Shown here piece after piece: positions 25,761-37,527 of a stretch of 64,000 bases of DNA. The translations under genes and the position numbers were made by a program. The stretch comes from Siphonodentalium dalli (taxonomy: Eukaryota > Mollusca > Scaphopoda > Gadilida > Siphonodentaliidae). Within the stretch, counting starts at the first letter, position 1; every line of letters starts with the position of its first letter. The notes beneath the pieces were generated by a model, which was given only the letters and a program-made list of their open reading frames with translations, was not told the origin of the DNA and ran no database searches. The stretch covers positions 60,945,627 through 61,009,626 of the forward strand of contig CP136061.1 in assembly GCA_032622095.1 (NCBI GenBank), given 5' to 3'.

Positions 25761-25822
25761 GCTTGTTTGTATATCTTTGAACGTTTTAGTTTGTTTATTA
25801 ACATGATGGTAGTATGCCTTAA

Positions 25823-26066
25823 CCCATTTTATAATGAATGGATTCTCCCAGTCAGTTCTGAAAGTATACATTGGAATAGTCTATTAATCATTTGGAGGGG
25901 TGTTTCAGAAAATATGAGCAGATGACGAAAAGATAATACATGTGCAAATGCAGAAGTAATCGTATTCTTTGGTAGGAAATGTTCAAATAAATACGGTTGT
26001 TAGTTGAACTTATCTAAACATGTTCTAATGGAACTACTCGTCAATGAGTATTTAGTAAAGAAATGG
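25823..26066. mobile_element. TTAA-flanked MITE, family T2 (copy 2)
   Basis: TTAA at 25819-25822 and 26067-26070. Starts CCCATTTTATAATGAATGGAT and ends 'caatgagtatttagtaaagaaatgg'. It shares ordered blocks with 2963-3179 and 59072-59298. No ORF. Confidence 0.6.
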
Positions 26067-26070
26067 TTAA

Positions 26071-26400
26071 CGTTTAGTTTACTTTTCCAGATTCCATCTT
26101 TAAAACTTCTCAGGTTTGAATATAGAGGCCAGACAATAAGTTGGGAGGATCCAGTTTAGAGTGCAAAAATGTGTACAGTAATAGACAATGGCTCGTGCCA
26201 TTACAATTATAGGACAGAAAGATAATCAAGAACGGAACAATGCAACTTATCTTACAGCTCAATAAACCTAATTAGCGGTAAATAACATTTAAATGGTATT
26301 TATCATCTTTTCATAAGATGAAGCAAAATTATCAATTAAACTCTACTTTTGTCTTTGCCCTATTGGACCTATTTTAATTTTAATGGGATTTTAAGTTTGA
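26071..26400. other. Unrecognised spacer
   Basis: No gene or repeat recognised. Confidence 0.4.
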
Positions 26401-26538
26401 ACTGTAGTGTCGTTGAGGCTGATGTTGGCATCCACACATCGCATCGATCGCATTCATACCCATCTTTTCAAACTGGTCGCGGGACCTCCGATAACTCATG
26501 TGATATGGCCTAGCAGCTGAAACGACGATAGGCGCCAA
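26401..26538 (+). repeat. SINE-like 3' segment
   Basis: The segment ending 'gatatggcctagcagctgaaacgacgataggcgcc' matches 52739-52776 ('atatggcataacggctgaaacgacggtaaactcc'). This conserved box plus the A-rich end resembles the 3' domain of molluscan SINEs. A TTAA MITE starts directly after it. Confidence 0.45.
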
Positions 26539-26542
26539 TTAA

Positions 26543-26762
26543 CCCTTTCACGACGGGAGCTGCGTTAAAGACCATGTGCCAGTGCATTCTCTTATATATG
26601 CGAGTCTCGCATAGGAAGCCTCGCATATATAAGTGAATGCACTGGCTTACAAGATCAAGGTAAATATTATTAGGGCAATGCATATGAGCGACTCGCATAT
26701 ATAAGAGAATGCATTGGCACAGGGTTTTCGTTAAATTTCAGGAAGCTCCAGTCATGGAATGG
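26543..26762. mobile_element. Hairpin MITE, family T1 (full length, diverged ends)
   Basis: Flanked by TTAA at 26539-26542 and 26763-26766. Left end CCCTTTCACGACGGGAGC, right end GCTCCAGTCATGGAATGG. Two hairpins: 26578-26646, and a reduced one at 26676-26718. Between them sits the family phrase 'acaagatcaaggtaaatatt'. No ORF. The TTAA target and CCC start fit a piggyBac-type non-autonomous element. Confidence 0.65.
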
Positions 26763-26807
26763 TTAACCAAACCAAATGGTTGCATGTTCATCAAGTTGTT
26801 CGCCCCT

Positions 26808-27055
26808 TTGATGACTGGAGCTTCGTGGATTATTGCGAAAACCCTGTGGCAATGCATTTTCTTATATATGCGAGTAACACATTGGGCTCCTCACATATAT
26901 AAGAGAATGCATTTGCCTAAAAAGATTTACCTTGATCTTGTAAGCCAGTGCATTCTCTTATATATGCGAGGCTCCCTGTGGGAGCCTCGCATATATAAGA
27001 CAATGCACTGTCACAGTGTTCTTAATGATGCACCAACGTAGCTCCCGTCATGAAA
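26808..27055. mobile_element. Hairpin MITE, family T1 (second copy)
   Basis: Left end CCCCTTTGATGACTGGAGC, right end GCTCCCGTCATGAAAG. Two hairpins, 26850-26916 and 26946-27010. The second is a 31-bp stem with a 3-base loop and one mismatch. A TTAA flank is not preserved on either side. Confidence 0.6.
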
Positions 27056-27079
27056 GAAACTCCTCTTTGAACTTTTATT

Positions 27080-27440
27080 CAAAAATTCTGTCAAATCCGT
27101 TGATAATTGTTCGAAATAAACCCTGGACAACTTTCCTGTGTGCTAAACGCCAAAATAAATACAAACAATGGGCCGTAACTCTGGTAAAAATGTACGACCG
27201 GACCTAGTTTGAGAACTCGGTCCAGGTACTCATTTTGTGACTTCACGTAATACCAAACATTTTTTAATCCGTTGATAATTGTTCGAAATAACCCCCGGAC
27301 AACTGTTTCTGGGTGCTAAATGGCAAACAATTACAATCAAAGGGCAGTAGCTCTGGTGAAAATGTCCGACCTGGTCTTGCTTGCGAACTAGTTGTGAAAT
27401 AATAAACCAGAAATCTTTTTAATTCGTTTATAATTGTCCG
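27080..27440. repeat. ~172-bp tandem repeat (about two units)
   Basis: AATCCGTTGATAATTGTTCG at 27094 recurs at 27266, and a weaker third start ('aattcgtttataattgtccg') lies at about 27421. Each unit contains GTAACTCTGGT(A/G)AAAATG or a variant. This relates it to the dispersed repeat at 3.9 kb. Confidence 0.6.
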
Positions 27441-28249
27441 AATTGTAGTTCACTCTGCTTCGCGTCCTCAACTGATACCCATCACACTGAAAACTATACC
27501 CAGGTAGTAGTCAGCTCCAATCCATACTCTTATTTATTACGCCCCACGGGTGTATACTAATGTAGAAATTCTTGATACCTATGGTCGCTGGGCGTTTTAT
27601 TTATATATATGGGTTGTTTTGGGACGCATTAAAAATTGTAGTGCGACCCCGAGCCCGGTAAAAGGTGCAGTTGTTTCTTAATTGTTATTGGGATGCCAAA
27701 AAGTGCAAGACGATTAATTCTAACGGGAATTCGCGCGTTAACCGTTAGCGCGCTGCGCGTTATGTGTTTCTATTGATCTTTAACTTGCTTTGTTGCATTG
27801 TTATTTGAACAGCTTTCGTTTATTTTCGCGTGACATAAATTGGAATGCTATCTACTATTATAATGCACGGGGATTTGTCGATTGTATAAGAACTTTAATT
27901 CGAACATGAATCCGAGGTGTTTGTTTATATCGGTGTTTAACATGTTATTTAATATCGTTTAGTGAACTTTTTCATTTAGTTATACGCGACAATTAAATAT
28001 CGGCATGTTATATTCTAAATGAATTGGGATGGTTACTCCTTCGTGCTGTTTGTGAATATTGAAAAGTTCCAACACTAACCCTTCACATTGGTTGTTTAAT
28101 ATGCAATGTGGCCTAATTCTAAACATTATTTTTATTGATGTGTACCGAGGATATATCAGAATGCTATATGAATTGAAGAATGTTCAGATATTACCCCCCC
28201 CCCACTCCTGTGACAATGTTTAAATTGATACTCATGTGGGAGGGGGCAT
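27441..28249. other. Unrecognised spacer with a C10 run
   Basis: No gene recognised. Poly-C at 28194-28203. Confidence 0.4.
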
Positions 28250-28600
28250 ATTATAATTAGTCCTCATTGGACCATATTTTAATTGGCCCTCGTGGGACTA
28301 TATTGTATTCCACCCCAGTAGGACCGTAGTTTAATCAACACTGATGACACCATATTTTTATTTTAATTAACCCTCATAATTGGACCATTATATTTATTCT
28401 TTAATTAAGTCACGTTACCATATTTTAATTGACCTTAATAGGACCATATTTCAATTAATCCCGATGGGTCCATATTTTTATTAACCCTCATGGGACGATA
28501 TTTTAATTAACAATCAAGGTAAAATTTTAATTAACCATCATAGGACCATATTTTTATTAACCCTGATTGGACGATATATTAATGTATATTAATTAATCCT
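28250..28600. repeat. Degenerate minisatellite, ~28-32 bp
   Basis: About a dozen variants of 'ttaattaaccctcatgggaccatatttt' follow one another with unit-length variation. The conserved core is GGACCATATTTTAATT plus ACCCTCAT. Confidence 0.6.
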
Positions 28601-31025
28601 TTATGAGAGGTCATATCAGGAGTGCATTACCTGAGGCCTTCAGCATTACGCCCTCATAGGGTGTATATTGGCAAGTATATCTGACCCTGTCGCAGGAGGT
28701 GGTGGACTAAATGTGATTAAAACATACTCGGTATTTGCGTAATTGGACACTGAATGTGATTAGAAACGTGCTCGTACTGGAACCATGTTACGAAGATCGC
28801 AAATTTTTGCCTGGTTATTATTCTGCATGCTATTTCATGCACTTCTCAGACCACTATTTCAAATGAAATCAGAAACAAATATCACATATAATCAACTACA
28901 TAGGCGTTACCTATATACATATTTTTCACAATCACCACATTAAAGTTGTTATATTGTATATATGACAAATAATATGATCTTGAGGGCGTTACCATTTCTG
29001 ACTATGGTTTTCTTGTTAAATATGCGCATAACAGCACTCCACAACACGCAGTGTGTTTGTGGATCTTGGCTACGAAGTACCCGACGTCCATAATGATAGT
29101 AGCGGCGGTCCATAATGATAGTGGCGGATTAATTGACAGATGTAAATTGAACACATGCTAATCTGCAACGTCACAAACGATGCTTGATTATGAGATCAAA
29201 GCCGTGCATTGCCGTGCAGCGAACCTGTGAGATGTTCATTGCCAATATATACGCACTTATTTACACAGAGAAATGCATATCATCTGACAGCAAAGACGTG
29301 TTATGATTTCATAATATCCGCATCGAATCTCACTGCAGGCGTTTCGAAACCTCGGGAATAATCTCCAGCGATTATGGACCAGGCTTAAAAGTATGTAAAC
29401 ATAATATAGCAACCAGTGAGCATGGAGTCCGTCTAACTAGCATCACTATAGAAGGATAGGTATATCAGGAGGTAGTTTCATGCAAATTATAGCGCGACAA
29501 ATCACTGCTAAATTAGCATTGATCACGGTCTGTAATACACGAACCACCTGTTTCTCTTTTCCGACGAGTTCTTACAAACTAATCTGGCTTATGGCAATGG
29601 CATCAGGTCCCAAAAGAGCAACGCTTAAGTTTTCGAGCGAAAACAATTATGTAGTAACGAGGATATGTATACCTGTGACTTCCAGAACAAAGTCTTTCAA
29701 AAATGGATCTATATTATCAACCTATGCACACATGCAGTAGATCAGTGCATGCAACTATTATACCGGGTGTACTCAGGAGCCCTTTAATATGAGGTATTGC
29801 TGGTCAGATATCGACTTTCCAAAGATGAAATTTCAACAACGTATATTTTTTGTCAAGCGAGCAATTGCGGCAATGATCGTCTCGATAAAGAGCGCCCATA
29901 CTTTCTTTTCCCAAATGCGGTAGATGACAAAGAGCGTTATCAATTATTTTTATTGTAATTAAAAATGGTGGGTGCTTTTGTGGATTTTCATGATGCCTGC
30001 ATGTGTCATATCAATGATGGAGATTGCAAGTATTTTTCAATTTTCTTTTGCCCGGTAAGCTGAAATATGCTGAGGAAATTTGTACTAATTTGGTGTTTAA
30101 TCTTTAATATCTAATTGCGCACATAATGCAGTACTATGTCCAGTTTACTATAAACGTAGAGCATGCCAATAATATCTACTCTATATCTATAACGCCTGTA
30201 AAGTAGAGATTCATGGCAAGATTTAAAGCCACATGGCGGTTATTTTGCGCTCCAAATACACATAATAATATACGCTTTTGAATTTGTCCCGGTATCGAAA
30301 TAGGTGGATCAATATCTGAACTACCTTTCTACGAGCATTGAAGTAATGAAAAATACAACTATGAACTCGTTGTTTGGGTCCCACATAAAAAGACCGCCAT
30401 TTGCACGATATGAAACAAAAAAGAGCGTTCCGTGTTAGTCTGTTCCCAATATGGTAAAAATGAAAAGTGTTTGTCTGACTTCTGTCGAAAAATTGAAAAC
30501 GGCTGGAAAATGGCTCTGATTTTGGCACGTGTTTTTTTCAGAGCATATGGAGCCGGTATATCAATATTTCGTGTGTTTATCAACCTACCATATCGGTTCC
30601 TCCAAATTATACGTAGACACAATTTGGAGTTTCGAATGAGCCTTGTCCGTTTAAGAACTGATATGTTGACCTGGATGCAGATGCAAAACAGAATCATTCT
30701 TTTTTCAAATGAATGCCGTATTATAGGCGCAACAAAAAAGACAATCAGGGCTTCCGTATGTGTTTTACAGTGTGGTCATTCGGTTATCATCTTTCGCGGT
30801 TTTGACGACTTATTTTGAGTAAGCAATCACTTAGATAAAACATCAAATTACTCGAGATTTCCTGAGTCCTTCTAAACAGTTTTCTGACAAGCACTAAGCG
30901 CTTGCCCGGTTAAGTTCATTCATGCTGGAATAGCGTTCATTGGATATTAATTCCGTCAGTTCTATTTGAGACCCAATCGGTCCAAATATCCTGAGCCAAA
31001 TATCCGATAACAATGCGAATAAAAC
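28601..31025. other. No recognisable gene
   Basis: The longest frames are at 30223-30818 on both strands (101-128 codons). They overlap each other and carry no motif that I recognise. A related 'aaagagcg' phrase appears at about 29888, 29930 and 30421. Nothing else is supported. Confidence 0.4.
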
Positions 31026-31560
31026 ATGAAAATGATGTTTTGGACCGAGTCCCATCCCGGAGTCCCATCCCCGGTACTCTTCTTTAACGGACTTTACGCC
31101 CATAATCGTGGGCCGGAGTTATCTTGCCGTATGTCTTCGGATTAGTTCAAATGGATGCGTATTTATGAGCATAAAGGACAGCCCTTCCCATGCATGATGA
31201 TATCAAACATGCGCGTATATCAGAGGTCCGTTAAATGTCAAAGAAACGAAATTTATAAATAAAGCATTGTTTTTGAGAGAATTTCGATTTGTCGCGCTAT
31301 AAGAAAATGCATGTAAACCAGTATGTAAACAATACATTAAACGATCGTATCACTATGATCACTTTACATTTTTCTCTCGAGGTAAATCATATATAATTTC
31401 GAAGACAGATTAATCGCGGACATGTCAGATGGTTAATCACATTCAGGGTTTTACGTGAATACCCGCGCTCTACGTATACGTGTAGTACGTGTTTTAATGA
31501 AAGTCCTCTAAAGAAGAGCAACGAGGCGGGACTCGGTCCAAAAAAACAGCATCATCCCAA
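31026..31560. repeat. Inverted repeat with ~400-bp interior
   Basis: TTTTGGACCGAGTCCCATCC...TCTTCTTTA at 31036-31087 is mirrored by TAAAGAAGAGCAACGAGGCG...GGACTCGGTCCAAAAA at 31508-31547. The arms are about 55-60 bp and imperfect. A further GTGGACCGAGTC copy sits at 31580. Possible foldback element; no coding frame inside. Confidence 0.5.
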
Positions 31561-32498
31561 CCGATATCCCAAACCTGTTGTGGACCGAGTCTTGTCACCG
31601 AGACGACTTTGTCTGTACGCAGTCATGGCGAATACACAATAAAAACATCCGAAAAAATAATTGGTTCATGAAAATTTGGCCTAAATTCGAATGCCCATCT
31701 TTCACATAAGAATATCCAACATGCTTGCGTCTAGCATTACGAATGGTGGCACATACAATATCATAACCGGAAAAGCTCTTCGTGTTTGCCAGAAATATTT
31801 GTTTAAATACTTATGTCTAATCGCTTGGAAATCAATTTCTTAACAGCAAAACTGCACACACTGGTTAACACAAATTCTACAAGTGGCAAATAAACAAAAA
31901 CGTTAAATATTTGATTTGAATCAGCCCATGGGGACATGTGGTATCGCATCGCTGACGTAATAGCTGTCTATTCCGATTCCTTCGAGAATCGTTTAGAAGA
32001 AAATCGATGTGCGTGCTCCCCATTCGATGAAATTCGGTTTTAGTGAAACGTGAGCGAGTGGTAAACGATTACTGACACAATTAAGTCATTCGAAATGTGA
32101 GGTTCGTGCGTCCTGCAGACTCTTAAATGGGCTCGACTCGATCATTTTGGTATAGATGAAGTGATTAGTTATTTTATTAGCAAAAATAGCTGATTGAATT
32201 GGGGCACAAGTTATTGCTAACTTATTGCATGACGCCCCTTTCCAACAAACAATTGACAATTATTAAATTGAGTTAGGTTTCATGCCTGCAATATATATAG
32301 TACAAATGTTTACAAAGAACACTTGTATGAATAAAGGATGAAGATAGAGTGGGGTACACGTTAAGATGAAAAAGAAAAAGTCTATTATTTGCGTCAGAAT
32401 GGACGGGGGTATGAAATTGTGAACCGTCGATCGATTATATGCTATTTGTTTTCCCAATTTATATATTGTTATTCGCTAGGTTTGGTATACTATTTATT
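31561..32498. other. Unrecognised spacer
   Basis: No gene or structured repeat recognised. Confidence 0.4.
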
Positions 32499-33244
32499 AT
32501 CCCCCGCCAAATTGAAAATTTGCGGGGGATATAGAAATGGGTTCCGGCCGTCCGTCTGTCTGTCCGTCCGTCCGTCCGCCCGTCCCGAATTTGTAAGAGT
32601 CATAACTTGAAAAAATGTCAACTGATTTCAAAGATTTGTGGTATATGAGTTCATCTGACCATTACCTAGAATGAGTTCGCAAGCCAGGTCCGGCCGGATA
32701 TTTTTACCGGAGTTATTGGACTTTGTTTATTATTTTTGTCGAATTTACAAAATAGCAAATAGACGACGTCACATGGCTCATTTCCACAAATCTCAACGGA
32801 TTTCGAAGATATTTGGTATATGAGTTCACCTGACCAGTATCTAGAACGAGTTCGCAAACCAGGTCCGGCCGGCTATTTTAAGCCGACTTATTGGACTTTG
32901 TTTATTTGTTGTGTGTGCAAATGGACGACGTCACAGGGCTCATTTCCACAAAATAATGTCAACGAATTTCAAAGATTTTTGGTATATGAGTTCACATGAC
33001 CAGTATCTAGAACGAGGTCGCAAACCAGGTCCGGCCGGATATTTTCAGCACAGTTATTGGACTTTGTTTACTTTTGTGTGTGCAAATGGACGACGTCACA
33101 TGGTTAATTTCCACAAATGTCAGTACCTAAAATGAGTTCGCAAGCCAGGCTTTTTGACAAAATCCCACCTCTTGTTTAGCACATACTGAGAACGCAAACA
33201 TTATTGAGAATGCACTTCCCCAACTGCACAATTCGGCGGGGGAT
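32499..33244. mobile_element. TIR element enclosing ~150-bp tandem repeats
   Basis: The left end ATCCCCCGCCAAATTG and right end CAATTCGGCGGGGGAT are inverted repeats. The left end also folds on itself (CCCCCGCC...GCGGGGG). A GTCCGTCC head at 32548-32584 is followed by three to four units containing AGTTCGCAA(A/G)CCAGGTCCGG, 'ttattggactttgttta' and 'gacgacgtcaca'. No transposase frame. A non-autonomous DNA element with an internal tandem array is the best description. Confidence 0.55.
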
Positions 33245-33616
33245 ACCGTCGTCTGCAACTGCTTGTTAATATTAAATCGGTGTGTTTCTATAACATATCT
33301 TTGAGCAGCAATGAATAACTTGTAATTTATTTGCTCGGTATCATGAGTGGACCCGAATGGTATGGTTACAATGGTCAAATGTAGTATGCCCAGTATAGAT
33401 ATACTGTCTATGAGTTTTTAGTTAGTATGTGACGTAATTAAAAATCAACCCCAACTTGTCACTTTTTCTCGCTTCCATAATCGTTCATAATTAACAGTTA
33501 TATGAAAGATGCCCAATCCCATTTGACTCCATAGAAATACCATTCGTACATGTTCTATACCAGAAAATAATCAGATCCTACCCATGTATGTGCCAATTAA
33601 TAGGCAGTCTCCCAGC
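33245..33616. other. Unrecognised spacer
   Basis: No gene recognised. Confidence 0.4.
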
Positions 33617-33776
33617 CTTGCATTTAAAAGATAATGCCCTGGCTTACTAGGTCAAGGTAAATAGGCCAATGTATGCTCGTATATAAGCGAGGCTTCCTGT
33701 GGGAGACTAGCATATAAAAGAGAATGCATAGGCATAGGGTTTTCGCAAATTTTAGGAAGCTACAGTCATGTAAAGG
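33617..33776. mobile_element. Hairpin MITE, family T1 (5'-truncated)
   Basis: Contains 'ctggcttactaggtcaaggtaaata', a hairpin at 33661-33733, and the right terminus GCTACAGTCATGTAAAGG with TTAA at 33777. The left half is missing. Confidence 0.55.
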
Positions 33777-34165
33777 TTAAAGGCACTAAATGTTTTCGTA
33801 GTGGGTACTCATTAAATATTACAAACAGCTGTAAAACAGCTACCATATAAGCAAATACATGTAAACAATTATCTTATTATTATCATTATCAATAATTCTC
33901 CAAAAACAGTATTTCGCATTTCAAACTGTTATATATCTGTAACAACTACCCACTGTGAGAGCATTGAGTGCATTTAAGCCACCTTAGAAATTTAAGAAAC
34001 CTCAGCGAAAAGCCATGCACCTGTGCAGGGAATATAGCCTTTGCGGTGCACTTGTTCTGAACCAGGAGTTGTGATAATTGTGATTCGTGTTTTCTGAACA
34101 TTCATATGTACTATATCACCAACCTAATGATACTAAACCGTTTTTTTTAAACAAGACGTATTATA
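33777..34165. other. Unrecognised spacer
   Basis: No gene or repeat recognised. Confidence 0.35.
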
Positions 34166-34500
34166 TTATTAGTCCGTCCATCCGTCCGTCCGTCGAGCCG
34201 TTCGTCCGTCCGTTCGCTTTTGGTTTCCGGATGAGAACTTTAGATATTCTTAACTGAATGGAATGAAATTTGGCAAGTGGGTTTATTACCACAACATACA
34301 GATAATGTTCGAATTCGGATTCCGCCTGCCTATTTTCACCAGCCCTTTATGTTTGAGTATGCACTCAATTTTCGTTTCCGGTTGATAACTTCAGTTAGTT
34401 TGAACTGAATGGGATGAAAGTTGGTAAATTGGTTTACTAGCCCAAATTACAGGTTAAATTCGAACTTGCCAATTTTCTCCAGAGTTGTGGACTTTTATTG
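34166..34500. repeat. GTCCGTCC-headed tandem repeat (two units)
   Basis: A GTCCGTCC-rich head at 34172-34216 precedes two units of about 160-170 bp. Each has TTTC(C)GGATGAGAACTT or CCGGTTGATAACTT, then TGAATGG(A/G)ATGAAA and 'cgaa(t/c)t...gcc(t/a)attttc'. A dispersed repeat type; no coding. Confidence 0.5.
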
Positions 34501-35801
34501 GAATTACCATATGCGGATTTTGCCACGCTATAAATAGCGATACCCTTGTTATGATATTTGCTAGTACAAACGCACTATCGCATCCATACCATGTTGCCAC
34601 ATTTTCTAGTATGGATACCGACATCAAGCATATTAGCCTGCCATTTACTAATTCTTGAAATAAGCTAATATTTGAATTCCACAACCACTGCTGGGCCAAT
34701 TGAATTTTCCTTTCATATCTTGAAGTGATGTGCACTACTGCTCGAAGTTTGGAGTATATTTTGGAGTTTTAATGAGGGACTTATCCAAAAACACATCTTG
34801 CGATGAGGTTGTAATGAAACATGACACTTCGACTTATAATTTTGAGAACGCCCTTTGCCGGTGAAAAGTGTTTTAATATGTTCTTATCATGACCAGGGAA
34901 ATGAGTCATTAACAATCTCGGTTCGCAGATCTATGCTCATTAGAGTCATTTGGATTTACCGTCAAGGACTTATGAACGTGTGAGGTATACGTTGTATTTA
35001 GGCCGCCAAAAGTTAAATGTTTCTCAAACAATTTATTTTTTCCAGATCAACGAGGAAGGGAGGGGGGTTTGTATTAATGTTTTTATTTCCAACTATCAGG
35101 ACAGTCGGTGGTTACATGGAAACCAACAGTATTTTTTGTTTTATGTTGATTTTCCTTATTAAACCAACACAGATTAATAAACGAAGGAAAACAACCTGCG
35201 AGAAAGAAGATGAACGAATATCTAGCTCAATAAAATTATAAAAAAATATTCAGTTTACTTTTCCCCCTTTTTCCGCCTTAAATAAATTTAGACTGATGTT
35301 TATAAGAATATACAACGTTCACCCCCTTGACCAATCCTCCCTGTAAATGTTTACCTTAATCATCGTTTAAGTACTTGGTATGATTGCAGGATGTCTGTTA
35401 ACTGACTTACAACTAAACAAAGGACGAGGTCATCATTTAGAATAGACTGACTCCACAGTGCTATGTAGTATGCCAGTTTGATTATTCGTTGTCTACTATT
35501 GAGGTCAGTATGCTTGTTTAGCTTTTCACGACTCTGAACCAATCATGATGATGCTTAAATGGCCATTATGAAATTTCGTGTTTTCCCAAATTGCTTACAA
35601 TAAAAACGATTAATGGGGGCTCTCAAAATCAGTGAGTAGCTGCCCGAGAAACCAATATTCCATTGCGGATGGCCTTATATAGCTTTGCAAACAACATTTG
35701 TCGCAAAGGAATTGAACTCTTCGAATGGTTACCACCCACAGTCTGCTTGGTTTGTAATCAAAAGTTGACTCGGTTCAATGTGTTTCACTATAGTATATAC
35801 T
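34501..35801. other. Unrecognised spacer
   Basis: Short open frames only; no motif recognised. Confidence 0.4.
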
Positions 35802-35805
35802 TTAA

Positions 35806-36817
35806 CCCTTTGAACCCGACTGGCCGGTATTCCGGCCAGAACGTAATTGCATATATACGCGACTGGCCGGTTTTCCGGCCATGACGTAATCTCGTTCTAC
35901 CGTCGGCGTCGCAGTGTTGCACTTTATTTTTTATATTTCGATAAATACTCAATGTTAAGAAAAATAAAAAAGTGTTGCATAAAATTAATATTATAACTGT
36001 TTTAGCTGCCCAAAAATGATCGAGGTTGTGTTTGGCATAACGAAGTATAAGCCGATTAAAAACCGGATACAGTCTCCATTTTATCACATTTCTGCAATTA
36101 CACCGCCGCCATATTGCTTCTCGCGACCTCTCGTTTCGCGTTAGGTCATACCGCTTATATGGCTCATAAGAGATCTAAAAAATATATATTTATAGGTAGA
36201 AACTTTAGTGACGTATTCTTGTGGTATTTGTAACTCCCAATGTGTGAAGAAATTCCTGCTAAATTATATAATTCACGCTAACGATTGTCGGATGTAAACA
36301 CATGTCATACAAGTTTTGTTCAAGAATATACAAACTTCTGAGTTCATTAAATCATAACTTTTTTGTGCAAAGGTACACGTTATATAGATTTACACGAGAA
36401 TAAAGTTCAGAATCTTGTCTTTAAGATGGCATAAGCCAATATACTGCACAATGCCGCGCATTTTAGTTATTGGTGGGGTATTCAGAGAACACCCAGAGTT
36501 TGTTTAGGCTAAAACCCATATGACGTCATGTATTTACGTTGGGATTGTGACGTTACGTAACATTTTTTGGCAGTTTCTATAATAAATCTAATAAGTTTTC
36601 AATTTTTATAACTTTTTCTGGATTTAAGATATTGAAATAGATTGTGATGTGCTGAATTCAGAATTTAATAATCTTTCCAATGGTGTAAACAATATGGTAG
36701 AAGAGAATGCATACATGTACATACCATACGCCTGAACACAGTCTACAATAAGTCAAAATACCCCTGGGAGCCCAGGGTCAGGGCGTCGATCGTTGTGGGG
36801 AGCCAGGGTTCAAAGGG
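35806..36817. mobile_element. TTAA element T3, 1,012 bp
   Basis: TTAA at 35802-35805 and 36818-36821. The terminal inverted repeats are CCCTTTGAACCC (left) and GGGTTCAAAGGG (right). Just inside the left end are two small hairpins, CTGGCCGGTATTCCGGCCAG and TGGCCGGTTTTCCGGCCA. No ORF over about 100 codons. The terminus and target match the piggyBac signature; no transposase is present. Confidence 0.65.
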
Positions 36818-36821
36818 TTAA

Positions 36822-37155
36822 CCCTTTGGAGAGTATCTGTAACGTCATGTACATGACGTCATGAGTAAATTTAACGAACGTCATAGCAATAATTATTAAC
36901 AAGTTCGGATCAAAAGGGTCCAATAATTCGTTTTAATTTATGTGCATTTTTTGTTAACGTGTGTTATTATAATCGATTGCACTTATATATTTCGGGACAT
37001 TAAATTAATCAAAATAACTCCTATACAAATCATTTATAAATCAGATGATTTATTGAAGTTATGTCTACATAAAATAACACTTCCTGAAACGACATACTTG
37101 TCGTTCTACTCCTCAACCGATAGAGGACATATATGTCGTTCTACTCGCCAAAGGG
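36822..37155. mobile_element. TTAA element T4, 334 bp
   Basis: Starts immediately after the TTAA that ends T3 and finishes at TTAA 37156-37159. TIRs: CCCTTTGGAGAGTA and the inverse of CTACTCGCCAAAGGG. Internal palindromic ACGTCATGTACATGACGT near the left end. No ORF. Confidence 0.65.
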
Positions 37156-37159
37156 TTAA

Positions 37160-37523
37160 CGATAACGGCATTCTGATGAAAGCACTCCTCAAGTTCTAGT
37201 GTATGGTGACACCTTTGTCTGAAAAGCCGCTAGATTGTCAGAATATATATCACTTGGCAGTTTTCCTAGTTAGATGGTCCGTAGTTCATCTAATCGGGGA
37301 ACTGGATGTCCCACATTTCGAAAGTTTGTGAATATGAAGATAAGCTAGTCCGAAGATACCCTATAGTACCACGAACTCATGATATTGGAATTGAATAAAT
37401 GTTGTGACGTTCTGTGGGAAATTGACGTTTATTTATACAGTCGAAACTATCGGACATTTCGGTGTGGTTGGAATCGGTCCACACAACAATTGGAATTCCG
37501 GTTGTGATATACGGGGAAGTGAC
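37160..37523. other. Unrecognised spacer
   Basis: Nothing recognised. Confidence 0.35.
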
Positions 37524-37527
37524 TTAA

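Noticed and set aside
30223-30818. Overlapping 101-128-codon ORFs on both strands
   Set aside because: No domain recognised and mutually overlapping. I could not tell coding from chance, so no CDS is called.
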